Source of the DNA: Sphingopyxis sp. DBS4
Lineage (GTDB): Bacteria > Pseudomonadota > Alphaproteobacteria > Sphingomonadales > Sphingomonadaceae
Length of the DNA stretch: 64,000 nt
Assembly: GCF_024628865.1 (NCBI RefSeq)
Contig: NZ_CP102384.1
Coordinates: forward strand, 259,001 to 323,000
Direction of reading: 5' to 3'
Positions 45,588 through 55,472 of this stretch are shown one piece after another. The notes under the pieces were generated by a model, which was not told the origin of the DNA, did no database searches, and saw nothing but the letters and a program-made list of their open reading frames with translations. Numbering within the stretch: the stretch's first letter is position 1; every line of letters begins with the position of its first letter. The position numbers and the translations under genes are program-made.

Positions 45588-45900
45588 GGTTTCGACTCCC
45601 TTTTGTTTGATGCCGCACCATAGCGCCTCGCGATGCGGTGTGCGCGCCTATTCGCGCGGAAGGGGCGGGGCTTTCCTACATTGTCCCGCCGTGTCAGCAT
45701 CCATGCTGTGGTTCACCGCCTGCTTCATCATCACTTCGTTCCGCTCGCAATGACGGCCGCTCCCTTAAAGCGACAAAAGAGACAGAAAGAATGTGTCCGT
45801 CCGTATCTTTTGTCGCCTTAGGGGGCTTGGTCAAAGCTCTTGGCATATCGGCGATCCATGATAGGTTTCGTCCTGAAACGAAAATAACGGGAGAGCGGAC
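45588..45900. other. Non-coding gap before the D-aminoacylase gene
   Basis: About 313 bp without a convincing gene. It holds an imperfect inverted pair (GCGACAAAAGA near 45770 and TCTTTTGTCGC near 45807) and, at 45866-45883, the operator-like repeat TTTCGT-N6-ACGAAA 17 bp before the next start. Divergent promoters for the methyltransferase and the deacylase must lie here. Confidence 0.55.
45866..45883. promoter_or_regulatory. Possible operator (TTTCGT-N6-ACGAAA)
   Basis: A 6-bp inverted repeat with a 6-bp centre, 17 bp upstream of the deacylase start. This is a typical position and shape for a dimeric repressor site. The regulator is unknown. Confidence 0.3.
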
Positions 45901-47640
45901 ATGCATGATCTGGTGATTCGCGGCGGCACGGTCGTCGATGGGTCGGGCGGCAAGCCCTTCGTCGCGGACGTCGCGGTCGAGGGCGACCGCATCGTCGCGG
46001 TCGGTCAGAACCTCGGCGCGGGCCGCGAGGAGATCGACGCCGGCGGCCGGATCGTCACCCCCGGCTTCGTCGATGTTCACACCCATTATGACGGACAGGC
46101 GACGTGGGACGCCGAAATGGCGCCGTCGAGCTGGCACGGCGTCACCACCGTCGTCATGGGCAATTGCGGCGTCGGTTTCGCTCCGGCCAAGCCCGACCGC
46201 CACGACTGGCTGATTTCGTTGATGGAAGGCGTCGAGGATATTCCCGGCACCGCGCTCGCCGAGGGCATGTCGTGGGAATGGGAAACCTTCCCCGAATATA
46301 TGGACGCGCTCGAAAAACTGCCACGCACCGTCGACGTCGCCTGCCACGTCCCGCACGGCGCGGTACGCGCCTATGTGCTCGGCGACCGCGAAAAGCCCGG
46401 CGCGATCCCGACCGACGAGGACATCGCCGAAATGTCGCGGATCGTCGAGGAAGGCGTGCGCGCGGGTGCGCTCGGCTTCTCGACTAGCCGCACCGTGCTC
46501 CACAAGTCGGTCGACGGCGAACTCGTCCCCGGCACCACCGCGACCGCCGAGGAACTGGTCGCGATCGGCCGCGCGATGGGCCGCGTCGGCTATGGCGTCT
46601 TCGAGATGGCGAGCGACATGAAACGCGAGTGGAACGAGTTCCAGTGGATGGGCGATCTCAGCCGCGAGACCGGCCTGCCGGTGACCTTTGCCGCGCTCCA
46701 GTCGATCGCCAAGGAACTGCCGCTCGAGGAACAGATTTCGGAGATGCGCAAGCAGAACGCGACGGGCGCCAACATCGTCGCGCAGATCGCGCTGCGCGGC
46801 AATGGCGTGATCATGGCGTGGCAGGGCACCGTCCACCCCTTCCGCTTCAAGCCTGCCTGGGCCGAGATCGAGGGGCTGCCGTGGGACCAGCAGCTTGCGA
46901 AGCTGAAGGACCCGGCCTTCAAAGCCCGCATGATCGGCGAACCCAATGTCTGGCCCGAAAGCGATATCCTCGATTTCCTGATGGTCGTTGCAGAGGGCTG
47001 GCCGGTGCATTTCGAGATGGACCCCGACTTCAACTACGAACCGCGCATGGACGAAAGCGTCGCGCATCGCGCTGCGGCGGCGGGCGTCTCGCCCTCCGAA
47101 TATGCCTATGACCTGCTGATGAAGGACGACGGCAAGGGCTTCATCTATTTCCCGATTTTGAACTACCGCGACGGCAACCTCAATTTCCTCGAGGATCTGC
47201 AGGCGTCGGACGACACTGTGAACAGCCTGTCCGACGGCGGCGCGCATTGCGGGACGATCTGCGACGCCGCCTCGCCGACCTTCATGCTCCAGCATTGGGT
47301 GCGTGATCGCAAAGGGAACCGCATCGCGCTCGAAGCGGCGATCAAGCGCCAGTGCCGCGACACCGCGATGCTCTATGGGCTGGAGGATCGCGGCGTGCTC
47401 GCGCCGGGCTATCTCGCCGACCTCAACATCATCGACATGGAGGCGCTCAAGCTCGGCAAGCCGTGGCTCGCCTTCGATCTGCCCGCGGGCGGCAAGCGCC
47501 TGCTGCAAAAGGCCGAGGGCTATGTCGCGACGATCAAGTCGGGCGTCGTCACCTTCAAGGACGGCACGATGCAGGGCCCGACCCCCGGCGGCGTGATCCG
47601 CGGGCCCCAGCGCGTCGAACTGGCGATCGCGGCGGAGTGA
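45901..47640 (+). CDS. N-acyl-D-amino-acid deacylase family amidohydrolase
   Basis: 579 residues. Amidohydrolase features: IRGGTVVDGSGGKPFVADVA at the start, the metal motif DVHTHYDGQATWDAE, GVTTVVMGNCGVG (GNCGVG is typical of D-aminoacylases), and GGAHCGTICDAASPT. It releases D-amino acids from N-acyl derivatives; relatives also act on hydantoins. The last residues are the composite-domain tail (GYVATIKSGVVTFKDG). An amidase follows 57 bp later, so a two-gene operon is likely. Cytoplasmic. Confidence 0.88.
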   Translation: MHDLVIRGGTVVDGSGGKPFVADVAVEGDRIVAVGQNLGAGREEIDAGGRIVTPGFVDVHTHYDGQATWDAEMAPSSWHGVTTVVMGNCGVGFAPAKPDRHDWLISLMEGVEDIPGTALAEGMSWEWETFPEYMDALEKLPRTVDVACHVPHGAVRAYVLGDREKPGAIPTDEDIAEMSRIVEEGVRAGALGFSTSRTVLHKSVDGELVPGTTATAEELVAIGRAMGRVGYGVFEMASDMKREWNEFQWMGDLSRETGLPVTFAALQSIAKELPLEEQISEMRKQNATGANIVAQIALRGNGVIMAWQGTVHPFRFKPAWAEIEGLPWDQQLAKLKDPAFKARMIGEPNVWPESDILDFLMVVAEGWPVHFEMDPDFNYEPRMDESVAHRAAAAGVSPSEYAYDLLMKDDGKGFIYFPILNYRDGNLNFLEDLQASDDTVNSLSDGGAHCGTICDAASPTFMLQHWVRDRKGNRIALEAAIKRQCRDTAMLYGLEDRGVLAPGYLADLNIIDMEALKLGKPWLAFDLPAGGKRLLQKAEGYVATIKSGVVTFKDGTMQGPTPGGVIRGPQRVELAIAAE

Positions 47641-47697
47641 CCGGGCGGCCGGACCGTGCGTCCGGCCAACCCATTCCAACGACCGGAGGAGAACGGC

Positions 47698-49122
47698 ATG
47701 AGCTTTGCCGACTATGGCCGTTACGACGCGCTCGGCCTCGCTGAACTCGTCGCGAAGGGTGAGGTAACGGCGCTCGAACTCGTCGACACCGCGATCGCGC
47801 GGATCCAGGCGCTGAACCCGCGTCTCAACGCGGTGATCTTCACGGACTTCGACGGTGCGCGCGAGCGGGCGAAGGGGCCTCTGCCCGACGGGCCGTTCAA
47901 GGGCGTGCCCTTCCTGCTCAAGGATATATTGGGCGACCTCGCGGGCTGGCCGACGCGCAATGGTTCGCGCCTCTCGCCGCCGGTGCCGATGCCCTTCACC
48001 GCGACGCTGGTGCAGCGCTTCCTCGCCGGCGGACTGGTGCCGCTCGGCAAGACCAACGTTCCCGAATTCGGCCTCGTCGCGACGACCGAGAGCAAGCTTT
48101 ATGGCCCCGCGCGCAATCCGTGGAACCCGGAGCATTCGACCGGCGGTTCGTCGGGCGGGTCGGGCGCCGCGGTGGCGAGCGGGATGGTGCCCGTCGCCCA
48201 CGCCAACGATGGCGGCGGCTCGATCCGCATTCCGGCGAGTTGCAACGGGCTCGTCGGATTGAAGCCGACGCGGGCGCGCAATCCGCTGGGGCCGATGCTC
48301 GGCGACGTGATGGGCGGGCTCGCGGCCGAGCATATCGTCAGCCGTTCGGTGCGCGACACCGCCGCGATGCTCGACGTCACCGCCGGCCCCGAGCTCGGCG
48401 ATCCCTATTCGGCACCGCCCGCACCGCCGAGCTGGCGCCGCGCCGCCGAGGCGCCGTGCCCGGCGCTGCGCATCGCCTTCGCCCGCACCGCGCCCGGCGG
48501 CCGCGCGCTTGATGCACAGGCGGTCGCAGCGGTAGACCATGCCGCGAAGCTCTGCGAAAGCCTCGGTCATCATGTCGAGGAGGCTTCGCCGCCGGTCGAC
48601 AACGACGCGATGGTGCCCGCCTTCCTGGCGATCTGGTCGAGCGGCGCGGCGATGCAGATCGACGGCCTCGCCGCGATGACCGGGCAGGTGCCCGGCCCCG
48701 ACACGCTCGAAGGGCTGACGCGCGGCCTCTATGCGATGGGCAAGGGCATCAGCGCGCCGCAGCTTTGGGGCGCGATCTTCCAGCTTCAGCAGATGGCGCG
48801 CGCGGTCGCCGCGTGGCATGCCGATTACGACGTCTGGCTGACCCCGACGCTCGGCGCGCCGCCGCCCCCGAACGGCAGCTTCCCGCTCGACAGCGACGAT
48901 ATCGCGGTCGGTTTCGGCGCGATGACCGACTATGTGCCCTTCACCGCGATCCAGAACGCGACCGGTCAGCCGGCGATCAACCTCCCGCTGTGGTGGACGC
49001 CCGATGGCTTGCCGATGGGAACACAGTTCGTCGGCCGCGTCGGCGAGGAGGCGCTGTTGCTTCAGCTCGCGACGCAACTTGAAGCCGCGCAGCCCTGGTT
49101 CGACCGGCGGCCGGTGCTTTAA
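47698..49122 (+). CDS. Amidase (amidase signature family)
   Basis: 474 residues from the ATG at 47698 with GGAGGAG before it. Amidase-signature catalytic triad: Lys in [11 protein letters not shown], cis-Ser and nucleophile Ser in [17 protein letters not shown] with [10 protein letters not shown]. It hydrolyses amides. It is downstream of the D-aminoacylase and probably acts on related substrates. The exact substrate cannot be inferred. Confidence 0.92.
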   Translation: MSFADYGRYDALGLAELVAKGEVTALELVDTAIARIQALNPRLNAVIFTDFDGARERAKGPLPDGPFKGVPFLLKDILGDLAGWPTRNGSRLSPPVPMPFTATLVQRFLAGGLVPLGKTNVPEFGLVATTESKLYGPARNPWNPEHSTGGSSGGSGAAVASGMVPVAHANDGGGSIRIPASCNGLVGLKPTRARNPLGPMLGDVMGGLAAEHIVSRSVRDTAAMLDVTAGPELGDPYSAPPAPPSWRRAAEAPCPALRIAFARTAPGGRALDAQAVAAVDHAAKLCESLGHHVEEASPPVDNDAMVPAFLAIWSSGAAMQIDGLAAMTGQVPGPDTLEGLTRGLYAMGKGISAPQLWGAIFQLQQMARAVAAWHADYDVWLTPTLGAPPPPNGSFPLDSDDIAVGFGAMTDYVPFTAIQNATGQPAINLPLWWTPDGLPMGTQFVGRVGEEALLLQLATQLEAAQPWFDRRPVL

Positions 49123-49170
49123 GGCCTTCAGTGGGTCGGGTCATGCCACTCCCTTTCGGGAAAAAGCGGC

Positions 49171-49254
49171 GTGCTCCCGCGAAGGCGGGAGCCCATCTTC
49201 TGCCGGAGCCAGTTTGAACCGACCGGAGATGGGTCCCCACCTTCGCGGGGACAC
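49171..49254. repeat. Intergenic palindromic repeat, TCCCGCGAAGGCGGGAG type
   Basis: Diverged relative of the 14174 and 26422 elements: GTGCTCCCGCGAAGGCGGGA at one end and CCCCACCTTCGCGGGGACAC at the other. It lies between the convergent amidase and kynureninase genes. Confidence 0.75.
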
Positions 49255-49255
49255 A

Positions 49256-50386
49256 TTATGGCAGAAAGGCGCGTGCGACCGCTTCGACGTCCCCCGCGCC
49301 ATTATAGGCGTGGAAGGACAGGCGAACGACTGATCCGCGAAAGTCGGCGCCGATGCCGTGCGCCGCGAGCGCCGCGGCCACGCGCGGCTGATCGGCGCCG
49401 GTGTCGATGCACAGCGTCCCGCCGATGTCGCCCGCCGGCCAGCGCCACCCCGGCGTCCGGGCTTCGAGCGCGTCGCGCAGCATCGCCTGCAAAGCGCGAT
49501 TATGCGCCCGGATTCGGTCGACCCCGATCGCCGCGATCTCGGCAATGCCCGTGGCGGACAGGATGAACGGCGCGACGTCGGGGGTACCGCCCCACCAGCG
49601 CCGCGCGTCGGGGGCGTAGCGGAAGGCGCTTATGTCCATCTCGAACGGATTTTCATGGCTCCACCAGCCGCGCTCCATGGGCGAGAGCGCAGTGCGGTCG
49701 TGCGGCGCGACCCACAGCCACGCCGCGCCGGGGCCGCCGCACAGCCATTTGACGCTGGTGCCGAGCACCGCGTCGACGCCCCACGCCGCGGGCGTCACCG
49801 GCACCACGCCGACCGACTGCGCGCAGTCGGCGATGCAGCGCGCGCCTGCGGCCTTAGCCGCCGCCGCGACCGCCGCGATGTCGGTGAGCGCACCGCTGTT
49901 CGAACTGACGTGCATCGCAACGACGAGCGCGACATCGTCGTCGAGCGCCGCGATCCAGCTCGCGGGATCGCGAACGTCGGCGTCGCCGGGCAGGTAGCGC
50001 ACCCTCCACCCCGCCGCTTCGAGCCCGCTCGCGACATAGCCGATCGTCGGAAAGGCGCTCGGCGCGAGCAAGATCGTGCGCCGCCTCGTCGCTGTCCCAA
50101 GCGCCGAGAGATAGCGCGACAGGCCCGCGCTGACGTTGGTTGCGGGGCAGAGGTCGCGCGCCTCGACCCCGATCAGCCCGGCCAGCGCCGCGCGCCACGC
50201 ATCGATCGCGCCGAGCCAGTCGGGCCACGCCTCGCCCGTCTCGCGCCACGGCGCCAGCAGTTTCCGGCGCAGCAGATCCTCGGCTGTGCGCGGCTGGCAG
50301 CCGACGCTGTGGCTCTTGAGATAGGTGGCGTTCGGCGGCAGGTGGAAGCGGCCCGCGACCGCTTCCGACAGCAGCGCGCCGCTCAC
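49256..50386 (-). CDS. kynU: Kynureninase-like PLP enzyme (aminotransferase class V fold)
   Basis: 376 residues from a GTG that overlaps the tryptophan dioxygenase stop (GTGA). Class V fold features: AGARCIADCAQSVGVVPV (Asp and Gln near PLP) and the Schiff-base Lys in LGTSVKWLCGGPGAAWLW, a kynureninase-type context. Substrate-binding ERGWWSHENPFEMD follows. Position after kynA points to hydrolysis of kynurenine to anthranilate and alanine. No formamidase (kynB) is in the window. The longer upstream ORF extension overlaps kynA and is rejected. Confidence 0.8.
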   Translation of the reverse strand: MSGALLSEAVAGRFHLPPNATYLKSHSVGCQPRTAEDLLRRKLLAPWRETGEAWPDWLGAIDAWRAALAGLIGVEARDLCPATNVSAGLSRYLSALGTATRRRTILLAPSAFPTIGYVASGLEAAGWRVRYLPGDADVRDPASWIAALDDDVALVVAMHVSSNSGALTDIAAVAAAAKAAGARCIADCAQSVGVVPVTPAAWGVDAVLGTSVKWLCGGPGAAWLWVAPHDRTALSPMERGWWSHENPFEMDISAFRYAPDARRWWGGTPDVAPFILSATGIAEIAAIGVDRIRAHNRALQAMLRDALEARTPGWRWPAGDIGGTLCIDTGADQPRVAAALAAHGIGADFRGSVVRLSFHAYNGAGDVEAVARAFLP

Positions 50387-51150
50387 AGCCCGCTGCCGTG
50401 CCCGGCCGCCGAAGCGCCGCTGATGCTGTCGCGCTTGACGCCATATCGGGCACCCCAGCGGTCGGTCATCTCGCAGCGGACGTCCCACAGCTCGGGGAAG
50501 AAGCGGTGGCGCATCCCGGCGTTGAGCAATTCGACCGGTCGCCCCTTCAGCGACTTCGATCCCATGCCGATCGAACGGTGGATGAGCTGGATATGGTGGG
50601 CGCGGAAAAGCTGGAACAGTTCGTCATATTCGACCATCGCCTCGGCGACCATATAGGCTTCGTCGTGGCGGTATCCGGTGTCGTAGACGTCGACCACCGT
50701 GCGCCCCGCGGCGTCGAGATAGACCGCCTTGTAGCGCGTCCAGAGCGACTGAGGCAGGGTGAGGAGAAGCTGGAAGCCGGGGCTTTCCTGCCCCGACCCG
50801 TTGCCCAGCTGGAGGCGGATCGCCTGATAGTCGAAGGGACTCATCGTCTCGAGCAGGCCGAGCTGATCGGTCATCAGCCGCATGATGCGATTGACGCGGT
50901 CGAACAGCGAGAGGACGCGCATCGTCTCGCCCGCCGCCATATGGCCGTCGATCTCGGCGAAGGTGAAGGCCATCAGCTTCATCCACAATTCCTCGACCTG
51001 ATGGACGATCTGGAACTGCAATTCGTCGGGGGTGCAGAGGTCGGCGAGCGGCTTCTGGCACGCGAGCAGGCGGTCGACCGCAAGGTAGACGCCATAATCC
51101 TTCATCTCAGGCGTTTCGATGCGGCGATGAATATCTTCTTTGTCGAGCAT
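50383..51150 (-). CDS. kynA: Tryptophan 2,3-dioxygenase family protein
   Basis: 255 residues from the ATG at 51150, with AAAGGAG before it. Haem-dioxygenase fold: DELQFQIVHQVEELWMKLM with the substrate-site His, SPFDYQAIRLQLGNGSGQES, and FRAHHIQLIHRSIG. It opens the indole ring of tryptophan to give N-formylkynurenine. Note that the usual GTGGSSG loop is replaced here by GMGSKSLKG, so it belongs to a divergent branch. The kynU start overlaps its stop by 4 bases. Confidence 0.85.
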   Translation of the reverse strand: MLDKEDIHRRIETPEMKDYGVYLAVDRLLACQKPLADLCTPDELQFQIVHQVEELWMKLMAFTFAEIDGHMAAGETMRVLSLFDRVNRIMRLMTDQLGLLETMSPFDYQAIRLQLGNGSGQESPGFQLLLTLPQSLWTRYKAVYLDAAGRTVVDVYDTGYRHDEAYMVAEAMVEYDELFQLFRAHHIQLIHRSIGMGSKSLKGRPVELLNAGMRHRFFPELWDVRCEMTDRWGARYGVKRDSISGASAAGHGSGL

Positions 51151-51295
51151 GATCTGCTCCTTTTCGGCTTGGCACGGGAATGACGGACGGCGCGCAAGGG
51201 TGCGCGCCGGATCGGTCAGCCGCGCGGTGCCACGCCCGCCGGGGGACGGCGGGGCGAACCCGCCTGGCCGAGCCACAAGAGGCGCGCCGCCGCCT

Positions 51296-52633
51296 TCATC
51301 GGCGGAGCAGGTCCGCCGGCAGCGTGGGTTCACCGATGATCTTCGCCATACGCCGCCACATTTCGTCCCGGTCCGGATTGCCGCGTTCGACATAGCCGCG
51401 AACCATCGCTTCGCCGAGTCCGTAATTGATCACATAGCTGCGATATTGTTCGGCGAAGCGCACCGACTGGTCGGCGCGCTCGGGCGACATCAGCAGATAT
51501 TTCCGCGTCAGCGCGACCGCCGCGGCGCGGTCGATCGCGCCGTCGAGATATTGCTGCGCGATCGTCAGCCGCGCGCCCTGTAGCGCTTTCGTCGCGTCCA
51601 TGAGCTGCCAGTAAAGATCGTCCGCCGGAACCGGAATTTCGGCCAGCGGCATCAGCACGTCGCGTTCCGTATCGGCGCGGCTTTCGGCCGGGAAGGCGAG
51701 GTCGATGCCGTAATTGGCGCTGCCCTCGGCGATCAGGCTCTGCGGGCTGTAGAGCGGATAGACGGTGAATTCGGCCCAGCCGCGTCCCTTCACGAGCTGT
51801 TCCTCCAGCTTCATGTTGAGCAGATGATGGCCCGGATAGCCCTCATGACAGCCGAGGTCGAGCGCACGCGACAGGCGGATCGGCAGATCGGTGTTGACCT
51901 GAATCAGGCTGTGATAGCCGCCCTGATAATAATTGTAACCGCTCCAGCTCTTGCCGGTGACGAACTCCAGACGAAAGCTCTCGCCCTCGGGCATTTCGAT
52001 CTGAGCGGCGCTGCGTCCGCGGCAGCGTGCGATCGCGGCGTCGAAGGTCTTTTGCAGCCGCGGTTTCGGGATGGTGAAGCGGTCGAGATAGGCCTCGACG
52101 CGCGTCGCGAGGTCGCCGTCGCCGGGGACGAGCGCCGCGACCTTCGCCAGCGCACCGTCGTAGCTCGCGAGCGGCAGCAGGCGCGGCCGCACGCCGAACA
52201 GCCGCTCGGCCTCGTCGGCGAAGGCGAAGCGCGTTCCCTGCATCATCAGCAGGCGCGTTTCGGCGGCGCGAAGCTGCGCGCGCAGAAAAGCCGCGCGGCG
52301 GCGCTCCATCGGATCGGAGAGGCGGGGCGCGGCGAGATCGAGCCGCGCCCACAGCGCGCGCGTCGCGGCGAGCAGCGCGGCCTTGTCGCGCGGCGCGGCT
52401 TCGGCGGCGGCTTTCACCTCCGTCGGGCCGTAATAGGCGTCGATATAACCGTCCTCGTGCGTGCCGATTTCGAGGCTGAGCATCACATAGGCGGCGGCGA
52501 TGTCGTTCATCGCCTGCGACGAGACCGGCGCGCGGCGGACGTCTATCGACGCGACGCCGGCGGCGGGCCTGGTGTCCGCAGTCGCACAGCCGGCGAGCAT
52601 CGGCGCGAGAAAAAGCAAGGGCGCATATCTCAT
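51296..52633 (-). CDS. DUF885 family lipoprotein, putative metallopeptidase-like
   Basis: 445 residues from the ATG at 52633, coupled to nhaA (ATGA overlap). Lipoprotein signal with lipobox LAGC (Cys near residue 15). The central motif GCHEGYPGHHLLN and later LIAEGSANYGIDLA are DUF885 hallmarks resembling the HExxH-Glu arrangement of gluzincin peptidases, though the spacing differs (HEGYPGHH). Function not established. A much longer ORF that includes an upstream antisense stretch over nhaA is rejected. Confidence 0.85.
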   Translation of the reverse strand: MRYAPLLFLAPMLAGCATADTRPAAGVASIDVRRAPVSSQAMNDIAAAYVMLSLEIGTHEDGYIDAYYGPTEVKAAAEAAPRDKAALLAATRALWARLDLAAPRLSDPMERRRAAFLRAQLRAAETRLLMMQGTRFAFADEAERLFGVRPRLLPLASYDGALAKVAALVPGDGDLATRVEAYLDRFTIPKPRLQKTFDAAIARCRGRSAAQIEMPEGESFRLEFVTGKSWSGYNYYQGGYHSLIQVNTDLPIRLSRALDLGCHEGYPGHHLLNMKLEEQLVKGRGWAEFTVYPLYSPQSLIAEGSANYGIDLAFPAESRADTERDVLMPLAEIPVPADDLYWQLMDATKALQGARLTIAQQYLDGAIDRAAAVALTRKYLLMSPERADQSVRFAEQYRSYVINYGLGEAMVRGYVERGNPDRDEMWRRMAKIIGEPTLPADLLRR

Positions 52634-53946
52634 GTGAGCGTTTCCGACGTGTCGTGCACGTCGCCGTCGGCAACGATCTCGCCTTCGCTCGCGGCTTCGA
52701 TCACGTCGTGATCGGGGTGCATCGGCGCCAAGCGCAGCAGCGCATAGCCGATGAGCGCGGCGGCGAGCGATCCCGCGAGCACGCCGATCTTTGCCTCGTC
52801 GATCAGTTCGGGTGCGCCCGGAAAGGCGAGGCCGCCGATGAACAGGCTCATCGTGAAGCCGATGCCGCAGAGCACCGCGACAGCGTGGACCTGCCGCCAG
52901 GTCGTGCCGCGCAGCCGGCCCGCGATGCCGAGCTTCACCGCCAGCCAGACGCTGCCGAAAATGCCGATCTGCTTGCCGAGGAACAGCCCGGCGGCGATGC
53001 CGAGCGGCAGCGGCGACAGCAATTGCTCGCTGCCGAGGCCGCGAATATCGACCCCGGCGTTGACGAAGCCGAAGACGGGGACGATCGCGAAGGCGACCCA
53101 CGGGTGCAGCGCATGTTCGAGCCGGTGGAGCGGCGAGGCGGCGCTGTCGGGCGCGCCGGGCGTGCGGTCGAGCGGGATCGTCATCGCCGCGAGCACCCCC
53201 GCGATCGTCGCATGAACCCCCGACAGCAGCATCGCATACCAGAGGCAGGCGAAGAGCAGCAGATAGACGGACAGATGCCGGACACCGCCGCGATTGCAGG
53301 CAAACATCATGCCGAGCAGCGCCGCTGCGGCGCCGAGCGCGGCAAGGTCGATCGTCGCGGTATAGAAAAGCGCGATGATCGCCACCGCCCCCATGTCGTC
53401 GACGATCGCGACGGTGACGAGGAACAGCTTGAGTGAGGTCGGCGCGCGCCTGCCGAGCAGCGCGAGCACCCCCATGGCAAAGGCGATGTCGGTCGCGGCG
53501 GGGATCGCCCACCCTTGCGCGAGCCCCGGCGTGCTCCCTGCGAAGAGCATATAGAGCAGCGCGGGCACCGCCATTCCCGCGGCGGCGGCAATGAAGGGAA
53601 GCCGCCGCCGGTCCCAACTCGCGAGGCGGCCGTCGACGAACTCGCGCTTGATCTCGAGCCCGACGAGCAGGAAGAAGATCGCCATCAGCCCGTCGTTGAT
53701 CCACAAATGGACCGTCATCGGCCCCAGCTTGTCGCTGAGCACCGGGCCGGTCTCTGCGTGAACCAGATGGTGATAGGATTCGCCCAGCGCCGAATTCGCG
53801 ACAATCATCGCCAATATGGCTGCGAAAATCAGCAGTATCCCGCCCGCGCTTTCGCTCGCGAGAAAGTCGCGCAGGACGGAGCGAGAGGCTGAATTGCTGG
53901 ACATATGCGATGCTGCGACCCTGCTCGACCCGGAAGAGAGCCGCAT
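52630..53946 (-). CDS. nhaA: Na+/H+ antiporter NhaA
   Basis: 438 residues from the first ATG. The ATG at 53904 (MSSNSASRSVLRD) is also possible, since neither has a good ribosome site. Key features: ASESAGGILLIFAAILAMIV, AIPAATDIAFAMGVLALLG, the essential Asp pair in VTVAIVDDMGAVAII, and GFTMSLFIGGLAF near the end. Around 11-12 membrane segments. It exchanges Na+ for H+ to keep pH and salt balance. A C-terminal acidic tail of about 25 residues is unusual. Coupled to the DUF885 gene. Confidence 0.93.
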   Translation of the reverse strand: MRLSSGSSRVAASHMSSNSASRSVLRDFLASESAGGILLIFAAILAMIVANSALGESYHHLVHAETGPVLSDKLGPMTVHLWINDGLMAIFFLLVGLEIKREFVDGRLASWDRRRLPFIAAAAGMAVPALLYMLFAGSTPGLAQGWAIPAATDIAFAMGVLALLGRRAPTSLKLFLVTVAIVDDMGAVAIIALFYTATIDLAALGAAAALLGMMFACNRGGVRHLSVYLLLFACLWYAMLLSGVHATIAGVLAAMTIPLDRTPGAPDSAASPLHRLEHALHPWVAFAIVPVFGFVNAGVDIRGLGSEQLLSPLPLGIAAGLFLGKQIGIFGSVWLAVKLGIAGRLRGTTWRQVHAVAVLCGIGFTMSLFIGGLAFPGAPELIDEAKIGVLAGSLAAALIGYALLRLAPMHPDHDVIEAASEGEIVADGDVHDTSETLT

Positions 53947-54050
53947 TCCTAGCGCCGGGGCGGCCGGGCGTCACCCTTTACAAAAATTAACAGCCGGTTA
54001 CCCCATGCGGGATCGCGGCAAGCGCCGCGCGGGGGAGCGGGGCAAGCGGG

Positions 54051-55472
54051 GTGGAGCCGTCGTCCGCATGGTTGCAATGGCTGGTCGCGGGGGCCGGCCA
54101 CGAACTGATGCTGTTCGCATCGGTCGGGATTCTGCTGATCGGAATCGACGATCTGCTGTTCGATCTGTTGTGGCTTGCGATGCCGCGCAAGGTGGCGGCA
54201 CCGCCGCTGGGGGCGGAAAGCAGGCCGCTCGACGGGCGGATCGCCGTTTTCATCCCGGCGTGGGACGAGGCAGAGGTGCTGCCTGCGACGCTCCGGCGTA
54301 TGCTCGCGGCGTGGGCGGGCGAAAATGTTCGCCTCTATGTCGGCTGCTATCCCAACGACGTCGCGACGCTCTTTTCGGTTTCGCCGCTTGTCGCGCGCGA
54401 TGCGCGGCTGCGCCTCGTCGTCGGGGAGACCGAGGGGCCGACGACCAAAGGCGACAATCTCAATCGCCTATGGGCCGCGCTCGGCGAGGATGAGCGGATG
54501 GAGGGACGGCGCTTCGCGGCGGTGGTGCTGCACGATGCGGAAGATCATGTCCACGCCGACGAAATCGCATTGTACCGCCGACATCTGGGCGACCATGCGA
54601 TGGTCCAGATTCCCGTGGTGCCGATGGTGACCGGCGGGTCGCGATGGATCGGCGGCCATTATGGCGACGAGTTCGCGGAGGCGCACGGCAAGGAACTGGC
54701 GCTGCGCTCGCGCCTCGGGGTTCCGATCCCGTCGGCGGGGGTCGGCTGCGCCCTGACGCGCAATGCCCTGTCCTTGCTCGCGATCGAGCGCGGCGGCTAC
54801 CCTTTTCGCGCCGACAGCCTGACCGAGGATTATGAGGTCGGAATGCTGATCGGTGCCTATGGCCTTCGCGCCTGTTTCGCCGACAGCCTGACCGCGACGG
54901 GGGACCGCATCGTCTCGCGCGGCGGCTTCCCGGGATCGATCGAGCATGCTGTACGGCAGAAATCGCGCTGGATCGCGGGCATCGCGCTTGCGGGTTGGGA
55001 TCATCTCGGTTGGCTCGGCGCGCGTTTCTCGGGCGGCGAGGCATCGCGCTGGCGGATATGGCTCGCGCGCTGGATGCTGTGGCGCGATCGGCGTTCGCCG
55101 CTCGCCGCGCTGGTCCTGCTCGCCGCCTATCTGGGTCTGATCGCCAGCGGCCTGTCGCTTGCCGGCGAAGCGTTGCTGGGTTGGGAATCCATGCCGCTGG
55201 GTGGGGGGATGCGTGTGCTGTTCACGCTCAACGCCGCGCTGCTGCTGTGGCGCCTCGCGATGCGCGTTCATTTCACCGCGCGCTGGTATGGCGCGCGTCA
55301 GGCGCTGCTGGCGGTGCCGCGCGCCTTTGTCGCCAACGTCATCGCGATGTTGGCCGCGCGGCGGGCGGTTGTTCTTTACTGGCGGATGCTGCGGTCGGGG
55401 CAGGTGCTTTGGGAAAAGACCGAGCATCGGGACGGCGAGGCCGTGCCCGGGCGCCGGGCGATCCGGCCATGA
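54051..55472 (+). CDS. NfrB-like processive glycosyltransferase (GT2), short form
   Basis: 473 residues, starting with GTG at 54051. A membrane helix (about 17-43) precedes a GT2 catalytic domain: FIPAWDEAEVL (67-77), the acidic DAED (162-165), LTEDYEVG (257-264) and the processive-synthase motif QKSRW (303-307). Four or so membrane helices fill the C-terminal part. The layout matches NfrB, which makes a phage N4 receptor glycan in E. coli, but the C-terminal c-di-GMP-binding MshEN region of E. coli NfrB is missing. Its stop overlaps the next gene's start. It would polymerise and export a polysaccharide through the inner membrane; the sugar is unknown. Confidence 0.82.
   Translation: MEPSSAWLQWLVAGAGHELMLFASVGILLIGIDDLLFDLLWLAMPRKVAAPPLGAESRPLDGRIAVFIPAWDEAEVLPATLRRMLAAWAGENVRLYVGCYPNDVATLFSVSPLVARDARLRLVVGETEGPTTKGDNLNRLWAALGEDERMEGRRFAAVVLHDAEDHVHADEIALYRRHLGDHAMVQIPVVPMVTGGSRWIGGHYGDEFAEAHGKELALRSRLGVPIPSAGVGCALTRNALSLLAIERGGYPFRADSLTEDYEVGMLIGAYGLRACFADSLTATGDRIVSRGGFPGSIEHAVRQKSRWIAGIALAGWDHLGWLGARFSGGEASRWRIWLARWMLWRDRRSPLAALVLLAAYLGLIASGLSLAGEALLGWESMPLGGGMRVLFTLNAALLLWRLAMRVHFTARWYGARQALLAVPRAFVANVIAMLAARRAVVLYWRMLRSGQVLWEKTEHRDGEAVPGRRAIRP

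Noticed and set aside
45694..49077. Very long minus-strand ORF (over 1100 codons) opposite the D-aminoacylase and amidase genes
   Set aside because: It is antisense to two clear enzymes and its translation is Arg/Asp/His-rich without any domain. Such open frames are expected on the complementary strand of very GC-rich codons.
49256..50488. Longer N-terminal extension of the kynureninase-like protein
   Set aside because: The extra residues overlap kynA in another frame, are Arg-rich, and the GTG at 50386 gives a standard four-base coupling.
51296..53974. A single minus-strand ORF of 892 codons joining DUF885 to upstream sequence
   Set aside because: The upstream third is antisense-like Arg-rich translation out of frame with nhaA. 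The real DUF885 start is the ATG at 52633 that overlaps the nhaA stop and begins a lipoprotein signal.
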